Positions 1 to 7,088 of a stretch of 64,000 nt of DNA are shown piece after piece. How positions within the stretch are numbered: the stretch's first letter is position 1; the number at the start of each line of letters is the position of its first letter. This DNA comes from Microbulbifer sp. YPW16 (GTDB taxonomy: Bacteria > Pseudomonadota > Gammaproteobacteria > Pseudomonadales > Cellvibrionaceae): the NCBI RefSeq assembly GCF_021290385.1, contig NZ_CP089928.1:3428001-3492000 (forward strand), given 5' to 3'. A model generated the notes under the pieces. That model was not told the origin of the DNA. It did not search any database and worked only from the letters and a program-made list of their open reading frames with translations. The position numbers and the translations under genes were made by a program.

Positions 1-303
1 AAGATTCTGGTCGCCTATCAGGCGCTGGTGTTTGTGCAGCCGCACACGGCTGAATACCGATTTGAACTGGAGCGGAACGCCGGCGGATTGCAGCTCGTTA
101 ACCGTGGCAATATCAACGGAGAAGTGGCGGTGATGGAATATTGTGAATCGCCCGGCAATTGCCGCAAATTGTCTCACACGGGACGCGTTTATGCTGGCGC
201 CAGCCTGCCTATCGATGAAGCGCTAGCGGACGGAGAGTTACGACTGCTTGTTCGCGGGCAGCAAAGTGAGCGTCTGTCACTGCCGGTGCCGGCCGTCGAA
301 TAA
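1..303 (+). CDS. Fimbrial periplasmic chaperone, C-terminal fragment (5' end outside window)
   Basis: The reading frame is open from the first base of the window and ends at the TAA at 301-303, so only about 100 C-terminal residues are visible. The fragment is beta-rich (AYQALVFVQP, LQLVNRGNINGEVAVMEYC) and carries two cysteines in YCESPGNC, as expected for the second Ig-like domain of a PapD-type chaperone. Assignment rests largely on context: it ends 5 bp from a tip protein/usher/pilin cluster on the opposite strand. It would hold pilin subunits in the periplasm before usher-driven assembly. A GTG at 28 is only an internal codon. Being convergent with its operon partners is unusual. Confidence 0.55.
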   Translation, partial: KILVAYQALVFVQPHTAEYRFELERNAGGLQLVNRGNINGEVAVMEYCESPGNCRKLSHTGRVYAGASLPIDEALADGELRLLVRGQQSERLSLPVPAVE

Positions 304-307
304 TTCG

Positions 308-1312
308 CTACTGAAGTTCTACGGTCAAAATAAGAGTGTCTGTATAGGTGGTTGATTTCGCCCCGGCCAGCTCGCTGGCCGGTACCCTGATCAACAGCTG
401 CATATTGTCCGAGCCGCTGCACAGCGGATCCCCGTTACCCGGCCATGAGCCCGTGACTGCCTGGTTATTGCCGAGGGCAACCAGCGTGCCCGCACCAAGG
501 TCGCCCACCTCCACCTGGTAATTAATCCCGTCGTCCGTGGGAGCAAACACGAAGGCCCCGCTGCCACCACTATTCTGGCTTTCCGCCCGGATACTGAAAC
601 TGGACTGCCCCTGGGTGAACACGCAAAAGTACTCGGTGCTCTGTGCATCGTTGCCGCTTGCGGCAGAAGGCGTGATGGGGATCGGGTCCAGTCGGGCGAT
701 CTGGATTGCTGGCGCAACACTCAGTTGCAGGGTAAAGGCCTGGCTATCAGATTGGCCCTTGCCACTGCGGATTGCCGTAAAGCGGAACTCACCGCTGTAT
801 ATGCCCGGCGCGAGCTGGTTCAGGGGGGAGCTGATTGATGCATCGAGCCTGACCGCTTCCAGCAGGTTAGACCGTCCGGTTGCTGAGCCGGTGGCGGTGC
901 CTGTTGCGTCAGGCCTCAGCGGGTAAGTTGCGTTCTGGGAATCAGTATAAGTGAACTGGATGTTAACCGGTTCCCCTGCGGCGTTGGTCAGTGTGTAGCT
1001 GCTGCTGTCAGGCGACGCCGTGCCTTCAAATTCAAATGTATATGGCTGAAGCCTGATCTGGTTGCCCTGGATTACCTCCAGCGAAAAGTTTACTGGGTTA
1101 ATCATGGTAGAGCCGAGGTTGTAAGTTCGGCTGAAGGTGTGGGCAAGGTTGCAGACCCGGATTTTTGCTTTGGCGGAATTGTTGCCGCAGTTCTGCGCTG
1201 AAGCATTGCCCGCAAACAGGAGCACCAGCATGAGCAGTATCCAGTCGGCCGCTGGTCGACTGAAACTGTACGCCTTGCGAGCTCGATTGCTAGAGATCAA
1301 TGTTGGTCGCAC
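308..1312 (-). CDS. Fimbrial tip subunit/adhesin-like protein
   Basis: 334-aa secreted protein. A GTG start at 1312 overlaps the 3' end of the usher gene by 16 bp; a basic n-region of about 25 residues precedes the hydrophobic stretch ILLMLVLLFAGNASA, a signal peptide ending near residue 39. The C-terminal strand (TTYTDTLILTVELQ) closely resembles that of the pilin encoded upstream (YTDTLTIQVSGQ), consistent with a subunit that joins the fibre. Being roughly twice pilin length with an N-terminal extension suggests a tip adhesin. Last gene of the pilin-usher-tip transcript. No ligand can be predicted. Confidence 0.6.
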   Translation of the reverse strand: MRPTLISSNRARKAYSFSRPAADWILLMLVLLFAGNASAQNCGNNSAKAKIRVCNLAHTFSRTYNLGSTMINPVNFSLEVIQGNQIRLQPYTFEFEGTASPDSSSYTLTNAAGEPVNIQFTYTDSQNATYPLRPDATGTATGSATGRSNLLEAVRLDASISSPLNQLAPGIYSGEFRFTAIRSGKGQSDSQAFTLQLSVAPAIQIARLDPIPITPSAASGNDAQSTEYFCVFTQGQSSFSIRAESQNSGGSGAFVFAPTDDGINYQVEVGDLGAGTLVALGNNQAVTGSWPGNGDPLCSGSDNMQLLIRVPASELAGAKSTTYTDTLILTVELQ

Positions 1313-3780
1313 TGTGCGGTTTCCAGGTCAATAGTGCCGAGATTCAGCCAGCCATCACCGAAAGACTGTTCAGCAAGTCCCACGCGGCAATCCCGCCAGC
1401 GGACGAAGGACGCGGGTAGTGGCTTGCCATCGGTGGGCATTTCAAGCTGGAAAACCCCGTGGCTATCGGTTTGCGTGGTGAACCCGCCGATGGTGATGCG
1501 CGCGTTCTGCACCGGCTTTTGCCCGCGGGTAATTCGCCCCAGGGCGAGGATAATATTCTGGACCCGGTACTCCGCGGAGGCCACGTTGCCGGGGTAAAGA
1601 GTGATGGTTTCGTGCAGGTCACTGAAATCATGGAAACCATTTTCCAGGGGTTTCAGTTGGACTTCGTAACTACCAAAAGCGGGCAGGTTAACGAGAGAGC
1701 GACCCCCACCAGTCGCATAACCACGCCGGGATCCATTAACGAGTATCTCAAATTGCTGCTCAGCGCTGCCGTTTATATCCACTAATACGGCACTCTCGTA
1801 GCTTTGCTCGCCACCCCAGGCGAGTCGGTTACCATCGCTCACCAGGTTGGTGCTGAAATTACCGAGGTAATTGAGGGCCTGGCTTTCACCCCCGCGCCCA
1901 CCATGGCTGCGGTAATCCAACGTGGAGTTCAGTTGCCCGCGGCGCCCGGCAACACGGGTGTGGCTGGCCAGGTAGCTTTCATCATCCCCCGCCTCCAGCG
2001 CCAGGCGCTGGCTGACCTCCATGGGCCACAGTTCCCGATCCTGCCAGCTTGCTTCAACGCCACCTCGCAGGCTAGTGCCGGATTCGCTGTCGTGAGAGAG
2101 CAGGGAGCGCCCACCGTAATTCCAGTGATTGCCCCGGCGGCGAAACTGGAAACTGGCGGTGGAAATGGACTGACCATCCGCATCGCTGTGAGTCAGGCGC
2201 ATCTCCCCGTGCCAACTTTGACTGCGCAGTATATTGCGCCGGTATTCCAGGGTGGCCAGGGAGTTGGCTCCAGGCAGCTCATCCTCGAGGACGAACCCCG
2301 GGAGGCTGTAAGCAGTACCTGTATCCCTCTCGCTGTAGCGCAGGGAAAGCTGGCCGCCGAATACCGGGGCAGTGATGCTTGCACTGCGCTGGTTGAAACC
2401 GGTAGCCAACATAGAAAATTCCTCGTCGGCGCCCTGGGGCTCCGCGTCCAGCCGTGACTGCTCCAGCGCAACACTGAACCAGGGGGTGAGAAGCTGGCCG
2501 TACAGGCGGTATCCCTCGCGCCCATCATCGCCATGGAGGACCTGGGGAGAAAACTCCAGATACTCGCCAATCCAGCGAGCGCCCAGCTCCAGCATTTGCT
2601 CGGTTTCAGTGCCTGCCAGGTTTACGGTCCCGCCCAGGTTGTCCCAGAGGCGACGGGCAAAGCCTGCCTGCCAGTAGTAGGTGTTGTATCGCTCCGGTAA
2701 TACCTCATCATCGATCAACCGGGCAGGCTGGCCCACTTGCACGTTCCATCCCCACTCCCCCGGAGGCGGTAACTGTGAGTCCTTGGCAAAGAACTGGCTG
2801 TATTCCGCCAACAGTCGCCCAGCTTCATCGAAAGTGCGGATCTCCAGTTCATAGGCGCCACCGGGCAGGCTGGAGGTATCCAGGAGCCGGTTGCCTGCCT
2901 CGAGGATTTCGCTCATCAACAGCCGATTATCCCGCCGCACCTCTACCCGGCCCCGGACCGGCATATTGACCTCCAGCAGCGTGCCCTGCCGGTAGCGGTT
3001 ATCTGTGCGGCTGCGGTTGGAGCTCCGGTACTCGACGCCATAGAGGAATGGCGATGCACCGAAGAGGCTGACCCCTGACCTGGATTGCAGTAGTCCTGCG
3101 GCATAGGCGTGACCGCGATAATCGCGGGTCCAGTTGAGGGTATACACACGCTGATCGTCCCCGAGGGCCCAGCGACTGTGCAGGCCACTCTCGCCGAAGC
3201 TGACGATAGAGTGGCCGTACAGCGACACGCTCTCCTGGTCACGCCCGTTATCAGTGCGCACTCCTGACCAGTTGCCGGACAGGTTCTGGACTACCGCAAA
3301 GCGGCTGCTGGAGGCTGGCAGGTAAGGGTTGTCGACAGCCGCATCGCGGGGCAGCAGTTGTGGTGCAAAGAACACATCAACCCGGTAGCGGTCAGGGTCG
3401 TAAATCAGGCCGAACTCAGCCGGAAAGAGCAGCCCACAGTCGCGCTGCTGCCGGGACTGGCACACCAGGTTTGAATTGCGGCGAAAGGGACGGTGGAGCC
3501 GCTCCAGTAACAGGGCTGGGTTGTTGGTGTCCGGCAGCAAACCGAGCAGCGCATCCGGGTCCTCGAACCTGACCGTGCCCTGGTCAATCGTGGAGGTGGC
3601 TGCACCCAATTGGCGCCCGCCGTAGTAGATATCCACCACAAGTTTCTGCGGTGCAGTGAGGTCTTCAAAGCCCGCCGGTGCCGATGTCTCAAAGGTCAGC
3701 GCCGCACTGGCCGCGGCAACGGCGACGTCGCTGCAGCAGAGTAGGGTAACCAGGAGGAGACCGGTTGGGCGGGCAGGCAT
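1297..3780 (-). CDS. Fimbrial outer-membrane usher protein
   Basis: 827-aa protein with signal peptide (LLLVTLLCCSDVAVAAASA). It begins with a short N-terminal region (KLVVDIYYGGRQLGAA) and continues through many alternating beta segments rich in aromatic and Arg/Glu residues, as in the 24-strand usher barrel. The C-terminal part (VEVRRDNRLLM, IRTFDEAGRLL, EILVNGSRRGYATGGGRSLVNL) matches usher plug and C-terminal Ig-like domains. Ushers accept chaperone-subunit complexes and secrete the pilus across the outer membrane. The style is that of the alternate (TcfC/CS1-like) ushers rather than FimD; this subclass call is from memory. Lies between pilin (45 bp upstream) and tip subunit (16-bp overlap). 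Confidence 0.75.
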   Translation of the reverse strand: MPARPTGLLLVTLLCCSDVAVAAASAALTFETSAPAGFEDLTAPQKLVVDIYYGGRQLGAATSTIDQGTVRFEDPDALLGLLPDTNNPALLLERLHRPFRRNSNLVCQSRQQRDCGLLFPAEFGLIYDPDRYRVDVFFAPQLLPRDAAVDNPYLPASSSRFAVVQNLSGNWSGVRTDNGRDQESVSLYGHSIVSFGESGLHSRWALGDDQRVYTLNWTRDYRGHAYAAGLLQSRSGVSLFGASPFLYGVEYRSSNRSRTDNRYRQGTLLEVNMPVRGRVEVRRDNRLLMSEILEAGNRLLDTSSLPGGAYELEIRTFDEAGRLLAEYSQFFAKDSQLPPPGEWGWNVQVGQPARLIDDEVLPERYNTYYWQAGFARRLWDNLGGTVNLAGTETEQMLELGARWIGEYLEFSPQVLHGDDGREGYRLYGQLLTPWFSVALEQSRLDAEPQGADEEFSMLATGFNQRSASITAPVFGGQLSLRYSERDTGTAYSLPGFVLEDELPGANSLATLEYRRNILRSQSWHGEMRLTHSDADGQSISTASFQFRRRGNHWNYGGRSLLSHDSESGTSLRGGVEASWQDRELWPMEVSQRLALEAGDDESYLASHTRVAGRRGQLNSTLDYRSHGGRGGESQALNYLGNFSTNLVSDGNRLAWGGEQSYESAVLVDINGSAEQQFEILVNGSRRGYATGGGRSLVNLPAFGSYEVQLKPLENGFHDFSDLHETITLYPGNVASAEYRVQNIILALGRITRGQKPVQNARITIGGFTTQTDSHGVFQLEMPTDGKPLPASFVRWRDCRVGLAEQSFGDGWLNLGTIDLETAQCDQH

Positions 3781-3824
3781 GGCGATTACCGGGCGCCGGC
3801 ACGGTTGTCCGGCGCCTGGGCCCT

Positions 3825-4370
3825 TTACTGTCCAGACACCTGGATCGTCAGGGTATCGGTATAGCTCTGTTCAGTCGCTGACAGCCACTGGCTCTCTGCG
3901 ACGTTCACGATCAACTTGGCATTGTCGGCGCTACAGGTGAGCCCCTGGGCAGGGACGTATGGGGCCGCCGGCTCCACAATACCCGTGCCATTTGGGGCAT
4001 CGCCGGTATCCAGGGCCGTGTCCGAGGTATATTCGACCGAGTAGGGCAGGTTCTGGCTGGTGCCCGCAAGCTCGTAAGTTCCTGCACCGGCAGTGCCACT
4101 GGTCAGGGTCACTTCATAGTTTGAGAAGCCGATGGAAGCTACGCAGAAGGTATCGCTACCTGTCAGGTCCCCCGAAGTGCTCGCGGCGTCCGCAGAGAGG
4201 TCAATGGTGGTCAATCCACTGATGACAATCGCCGGCGTGATGTTCAGGTTGATGTCGACCGTGCCGGAAGAGGCTGCAGAGTCAACCGAACCATCCTGGG
4301 TGACAGCAAAAGCGGATACGGTTATGGCGGCAGTTACGGCGGCGATAAGCGCACGAAGTCCTTTTTTCAT
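3825..4370 (-). CDS. Major fimbrial pilin subunit
   Basis: 181-aa secreted protein: MKKGLRALIAAVTAAITVSAFA is a clear signal peptide. The mature part is small, acidic and Ser/Thr/Gly-rich, has two cysteines (DTFCVASIG, GLTCSADN) that could form one disulfide, and ends in a beta strand (YTDTLTIQVSG). It is first in a leftward transcript with the usher (45-bp gap) and tip subunit, the place and size expected of the main shaft pilin. Upstream sequence 4371-4628 should hold its promoter; I could not pick a convincing one. Specific pilus family is uncertain. Confidence 0.65.
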   Translation of the reverse strand: MKKGLRALIAAVTAAITVSAFAVTQDGSVDSAASSGTVDINLNITPAIVISGLTTIDLSADAASTSGDLTGSDTFCVASIGFSNYEVTLTSGTAGAGTYELAGTSQNLPYSVEYTSDTALDTGDAPNGTGIVEPAAPYVPAQGLTCSADNAKLIVNVAESQWLSATEQSYTDTLTIQVSGQ

Positions 4371-4628
4371 TGAGGTTTCCCCGGAAAAGTCTTGTCTTGA
4401 TAAATGGTGTTGATAAGGCGTTTTTTATTGGCTGTGCCATTTTCGATACGTACATGGGCACCAGCTGGATCCTCCGTGAAACCTGAATCGGGGGCGCTGG
4501 TACCGACCAAATCGAGGAGCAGATCATACTGATTTTGTGATGCCAGTCACTATCTGGCGGTCTCTTTTTTGGGCTATTTGCGATTATTTTGCACGCATTG
4601 TCAGGTTGGGCAGTTTGCGCTGCCCGAC

Positions 4629-4657
4629 TGTGACCCGAAGCCCCACAGCGATATAAT
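4629..4657 (+). promoter_or_regulatory. Probable sigma-70 promoter of gltX
   Basis: A perfect -10 hexamer TATAAT at 4652-4657 is preceded, 17 bp upstream, by TGTGAC (4629-4634), a weak -35 match. The expected start near 4664 leaves a leader of about 40 nt before the gltX ATG at 4702. The rest of the 4371-4628 intergenic stretch shows no gene. Confidence 0.5.
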
Positions 4658-4701
4658 GCCGCGCCTCAAAAACACTCCCATTGATCTGGACCAGGCTTGT
4701 C

Positions 4702-6177
4702 ATGACCGTAAGAACCCGTATCGCGCCGTCGCCCACCGGCGACCCCCATGTAGGTACCGCCTACATCGCCCTGTTCAACCAGTGCTTCGCCCGCGCCCAG
4801 GGCGGCAAGTTCGTGCTGCGGATCGAGGACACCGACCAGCAGCGCAGCACCCCGGAATCCGAGCAGGCCATCCTCGACAGCCTGCGCTGGCTGGGGCTCG
4901 ACTGGGACGAGGGCCCGGACGTGGGTGGCCCCCACGGCCCCTACCGCCAGAGCGAACGCGGCGATGTCTATAAAAAATACTGTGACGAGCTGGTCGAGAA
5001 AGGCCACGCCTTCCATTGCTATCGCACCGCCGACGAGCTGGAACAGCTGCGCGAGGAACTGCGCGAGGCCGGCCGCACCGCGCTGAAGCCCAGCGACCTG
5101 GCCCTGCCGGAAGAAGAGGTGGAGAAGCGCCGGGCCGCCGGCGAGCCCTACGTGGTGCGTATGAACGTGCCCGAGAGCGGCACCTGCGTGGTGGAAGACC
5201 TGTTGCGCGGCCCCATCGAGATCGACTGGGGCCAGGTGGATGCGCAGATCCTGCTCAAGTCGGATGGCATGCCCACCTATCACCTGGCCAACGTGGTGGA
5301 CGATCACCTGATGGAGATCACCCATGTCCTGCGCGGTGAGGAGTGGATCAATTCCGCACCCAAGCACAAGCTGCTGTACGAGTACTTCGGCTGGGACATG
5401 CCGGTGCTGTGCCACCTGCCGCTGCTGCGCAACCCGGACAAGACCAAGCTGTCGAAGCGCAAGAACCCCACCTCCATCCTTTATTACCAGCGCGCCGGCT
5501 TTATGCCCGAGGCCCTGCTGAACTACCTGGGCCGCATGGGCTGGTCCATGCCGGACGAGAGCGAGAAGTTCAGCCTGGACGAGATGCTGGAGCACTTCGA
5601 CATCATGCGCGTCTCCCTGGGTGGGCCGGTGTTCGACGTGGAGAAGCTGTCCTGGCTCAACGGACTGTGGATTCGCGAGCTGGAAGACGAGCAACTGGCA
5701 GACCGCCTGCAAAACTGGCTGCTCAACCGCGAGAACCTGCTCAAGGTACTCCCACACGCGAAAGGCCGCATGGAGACCTTCGGCGACTTCGCCCCGCTGG
5801 CCAGTTTCCTGGCCGCCGGCCAGCTGCCGCTCACCGAGGCCAGCTTCAGCGCCAACAAGCTGGAACTGGACGAGCAGAAGAAGCTGCTGCAGTTCGCCCT
5901 GTGGCGCCTGGAGGCCCTGCGCAGCTGGGACAAGGACAGCATCTTTCAGAGCATGAAAGCCCTGTCCCAGGCCATGGAGATCAAGCTCAAGGACTTCAAT
6001 GCGCCGCTGTTCGTGGCCATCAGCGGGACCACTGCGTCCTTCTCGGTCATGGACGCCATGGTCCTGCTGGGCCCGGACCTCAGCCGTGCCCGCCTGCGCC
6101 AGGCCGTGGACGTCCTCGGCGGTGCCGGCAAGAAAGTGCTGAAACGCTGGGAAAAGGAATACGCCAGCCTGGCGTAA
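4702..6177 (+). CDS. gltX: Glutamate--tRNA ligase
   Basis: 491 aa, normal for a class I glutamyl-tRNA synthetase that charges tRNA-Glu in the cytoplasm. The ATG at 4702 gives the conserved start [17 protein letters not shown]. The HIGH-type signature is H16-V-G-T19 and the KMSKS-type loop is KLSKR at residues 249-253, followed by the helical anticodon-binding half. A TTG at 4681 would add seven residues of no conserved character and is not used here. gltX is followed by tRNA-Ala(GGC), an arrangement also known in pseudomonads. Open antisense frames over this gene are by-products of its GC-rich third positions. Confidence 0.97.
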   Translation: MTVRTRIAPSPTGDPHVGTAYIALFNQCFARAQGGKFVLRIEDTDQQRSTPESEQAILDSLRWLGLDWDEGPDVGGPHGPYRQSERGDVYKKYCDELVEKGHAFHCYRTADELEQLREELREAGRTALKPSDLALPEEEVEKRRAAGEPYVVRMNVPESGTCVVEDLLRGPIEIDWGQVDAQILLKSDGMPTYHLANVVDDHLMEITHVLRGEEWINSAPKHKLLYEYFGWDMPVLCHLPLLRNPDKTKLSKRKNPTSILYYQRAGFMPEALLNYLGRMGWSMPDESEKFSLDEMLEHFDIMRVSLGGPVFDVEKLSWLNGLWIRELEDEQLADRLQNWLLNRENLLKVLPHAKGRMETFGDFAPLASFLAAGQLPLTEASFSANKLELDEQKKLLQFALWRLEALRSWDKDSIFQSMKALSQAMEIKLKDFNAPLFVAISGTTASFSVMDAMVLLGPDLSRARLRQAVDVLGGAGKKVLKRWEKEYASLA

Positions 6178-6193
6178 CCGCCCGTACCGGTCA

Positions 6194-6279
6194 GGGCGCA
6201 CACAAGGTGCGCCCCTACGGCCAATACCGCCCGCACCCGTATACCGGAACCCCAGTAGGGGCGCACCTCGTGTGCGCCC
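6194..6279. repeat. Inverted pair of REP-like palindromes (GTAGGGGCGCACC family)
   Basis: Two 25-bp units between gltX and tRNA-Ala face each other: 6194-6218 (reverse orientation, ending CCCCTAC) and 6255-6279 (forward, starting GTAGGGGCGCACC). Each folds as GGGCGCAC, short loop, GTGCGCCC, with the GTAG tetranucleotide at the 5' foot. They differ by one base in the loop. A further copy lies at 23993-24017 and variants at 51899-51990. Confidence 0.75.
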
Positions 6280-6383
6280 GGATTCACGACCAGGCTGGCA
6301 CAGTGACTCCCGGCCCGGGGCGCACAAAAGACCGATCTCGACGCACCGGTCGTAACTGGTTGATTAAAAAGTTATTTTCCCTG

Positions 6384-6411
6384 TTGACAGGCGCCGGCCC
6401 GCTGTTAAAAT
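6384..6411 (+). promoter_or_regulatory. Strong promoter of tRNA-Ala
   Basis: Consensus -35 TTGACA (6384-6389), 16-bp spacer, -10 TAAAAT (6406-6411). The downstream bases GCGCCTCGC form a GC-rich discriminator, typical of stable-RNA promoters under stringent control. Confidence 0.75.
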
Positions 6412-6455
6412 GCGCCTCGCTTTCAGGGGAAACCCACGAGAAAGCAACCCAATTT

Positions 6456-6531
6456 GGGGCCTTAGCTCAGCTGGGAGAGCGCAACACTGGCAGTGTTGAG
6501 GTCAGCGGTTCGATCCCGCTAGGCTCCACCA
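6456..6531 (+). tRNA. tRNA-Ala (anticodon GGC)
   Basis: 76 nt including an encoded CCA. The cloverleaf fits: acceptor GGGGCCT/AGGCTCC with one G-U, D stem GCTC/GAGC, anticodon stem CAACA/TGTTG with loop CTGGCAG (anticodon GGC at 6489-6491), T stem AGCGG/CCGCT with loop TTCGATC. Bases from 6484 on belong to the left repeat of the integrated element, so the 3' part of the present gene was supplied by the element while the original 3' part now lies at 15066-15113. The gene stays intact. Confidence 0.97.
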
Positions 6532-6534
6532 AAT
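6484..6534 (+). repeat. attL core: left 51-bp direct repeat of the integrated element
   Basis: Bases 6484-6534 are identical to 15066-15116. The repeat begins in the tRNA anticodon stem (tRNA nt 29) and runs three bases past the CCA. Flanking bases differ on both sides, which fixes the borders. This is the standard outcome of tyrosine-integrase insertion into a tRNA gene. Confidence 0.93.
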
Positions 6535-6559
6535 TATCGTTGTAAATCAACGACTTAGA

Positions 6560-6584
6560 AGCCCGCCATTGAGTGGGCTTTTTT
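6560..6584 (+). terminator. Rho-independent terminator after tRNA-Ala
   Basis: Stem AGCCCGC (6560-6566) / GTGGGCT (6573-6579) with loop CATTGA and a run of six T. It lies inside the element just past attL, so the element replaces the native tRNA terminator that was displaced to 15105-15168. Confidence 0.8.
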
Positions 6585-6591
6585 GTGTCTA

Positions 6592-6615
6592 AAATTTAAG
6601 TCCCTATTAAGTCCA
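6592..6615 (+). repeat. Left arm-type site, 24-bp repeat
   Basis: Contains TTAAGTCC twice at an 11-bp period (one helical turn). 23 of 24 bases match 14903-14926 near the other end of the element, in the same orientation. The pair is a good candidate for integrase arm-binding sites. The remaining non-coding stretch 6616-6827 shows no gene, only the presumed cargo promoter and leader. Confidence 0.6.
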
Positions 6616-6827
6616 GAGAGTCGGCAACGCAAGAGTATTAGAGTCAGTGGGGTGATACCCCTCGCTCACCCTGCATCTCAGTCTTGAGATCCCTCCAAGC
6701 TGCTCCTCTTTGTGGATTCCCAATCCATCCCTCTTCCAGTGATACCATGTGGCAGCTGCTAACGGAGCATTAGCCTCAAAAGCGGCTGGTATGGACTGAC
6801 TTGGATGCCTAAGTAGGGAGGCAAAAA

Positions 6828-7025
6828 ATGAGCATTAAGCAGAAGGTCAAAGTCATTGGCTCCAGCAATCAGATTTCGCAGAGCGCCAATACTTCTTCAG
6901 GATCCGGTGGCAGTGGTTGGATGGCCTTTTGGGCAACAATCCTCGCAGCGTTAATTGTGGGTGCCGCAAGCTTGGGCGCGGCATACCTAGAGTCGAGAGC
7001 GGTTTCTCATGAATCCTCAGACTAA
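6828..7025 (+). CDS. Small single-pass membrane protein with N-terminal GxxNxI motif (element cargo)
   Basis: 65 aa, with a strong Shine-Dalgarno GGGAGG seven bases before the ATG. Residues 1-22 hold the pattern QKVKVIGSSNQISQSANT, residues 23-30 a Gly/Ser linker (SSGSGGSG), residues 31-54 one hydrophobic helix (WMAFWATILAALIVGAASLG), then a short charged tail. The N-terminal pattern lines up with residues 11-27 of the large protein encoded 63 bp downstream, with seven matching or similar positions at a constant offset of six. I infer a membrane-anchored partner, sensor or regulator of that protein. No known family recognised. A role as small antitoxin-like inhibitor is an alternative. Confidence 0.65.
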   Translation: MSIKQKVKVIGSSNQISQSANTSSGSGGSGWMAFWATILAALIVGAASLGAAYLESRAVSHESSD

Positions 7026-7088
7026 AAGTGAGCCTGATTAAGCTACAAGTTAGCCATATTTGATAACACCTGCCTGGATTTTTTTGGA

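Noticed and set aside
4666..6327. Long antisense frame (553 codons) opposite gltX
   Set aside because: Shadow of GC-rich codon use; low-complexity His/Gln/Gly/Val composition; gltX has full motif support.
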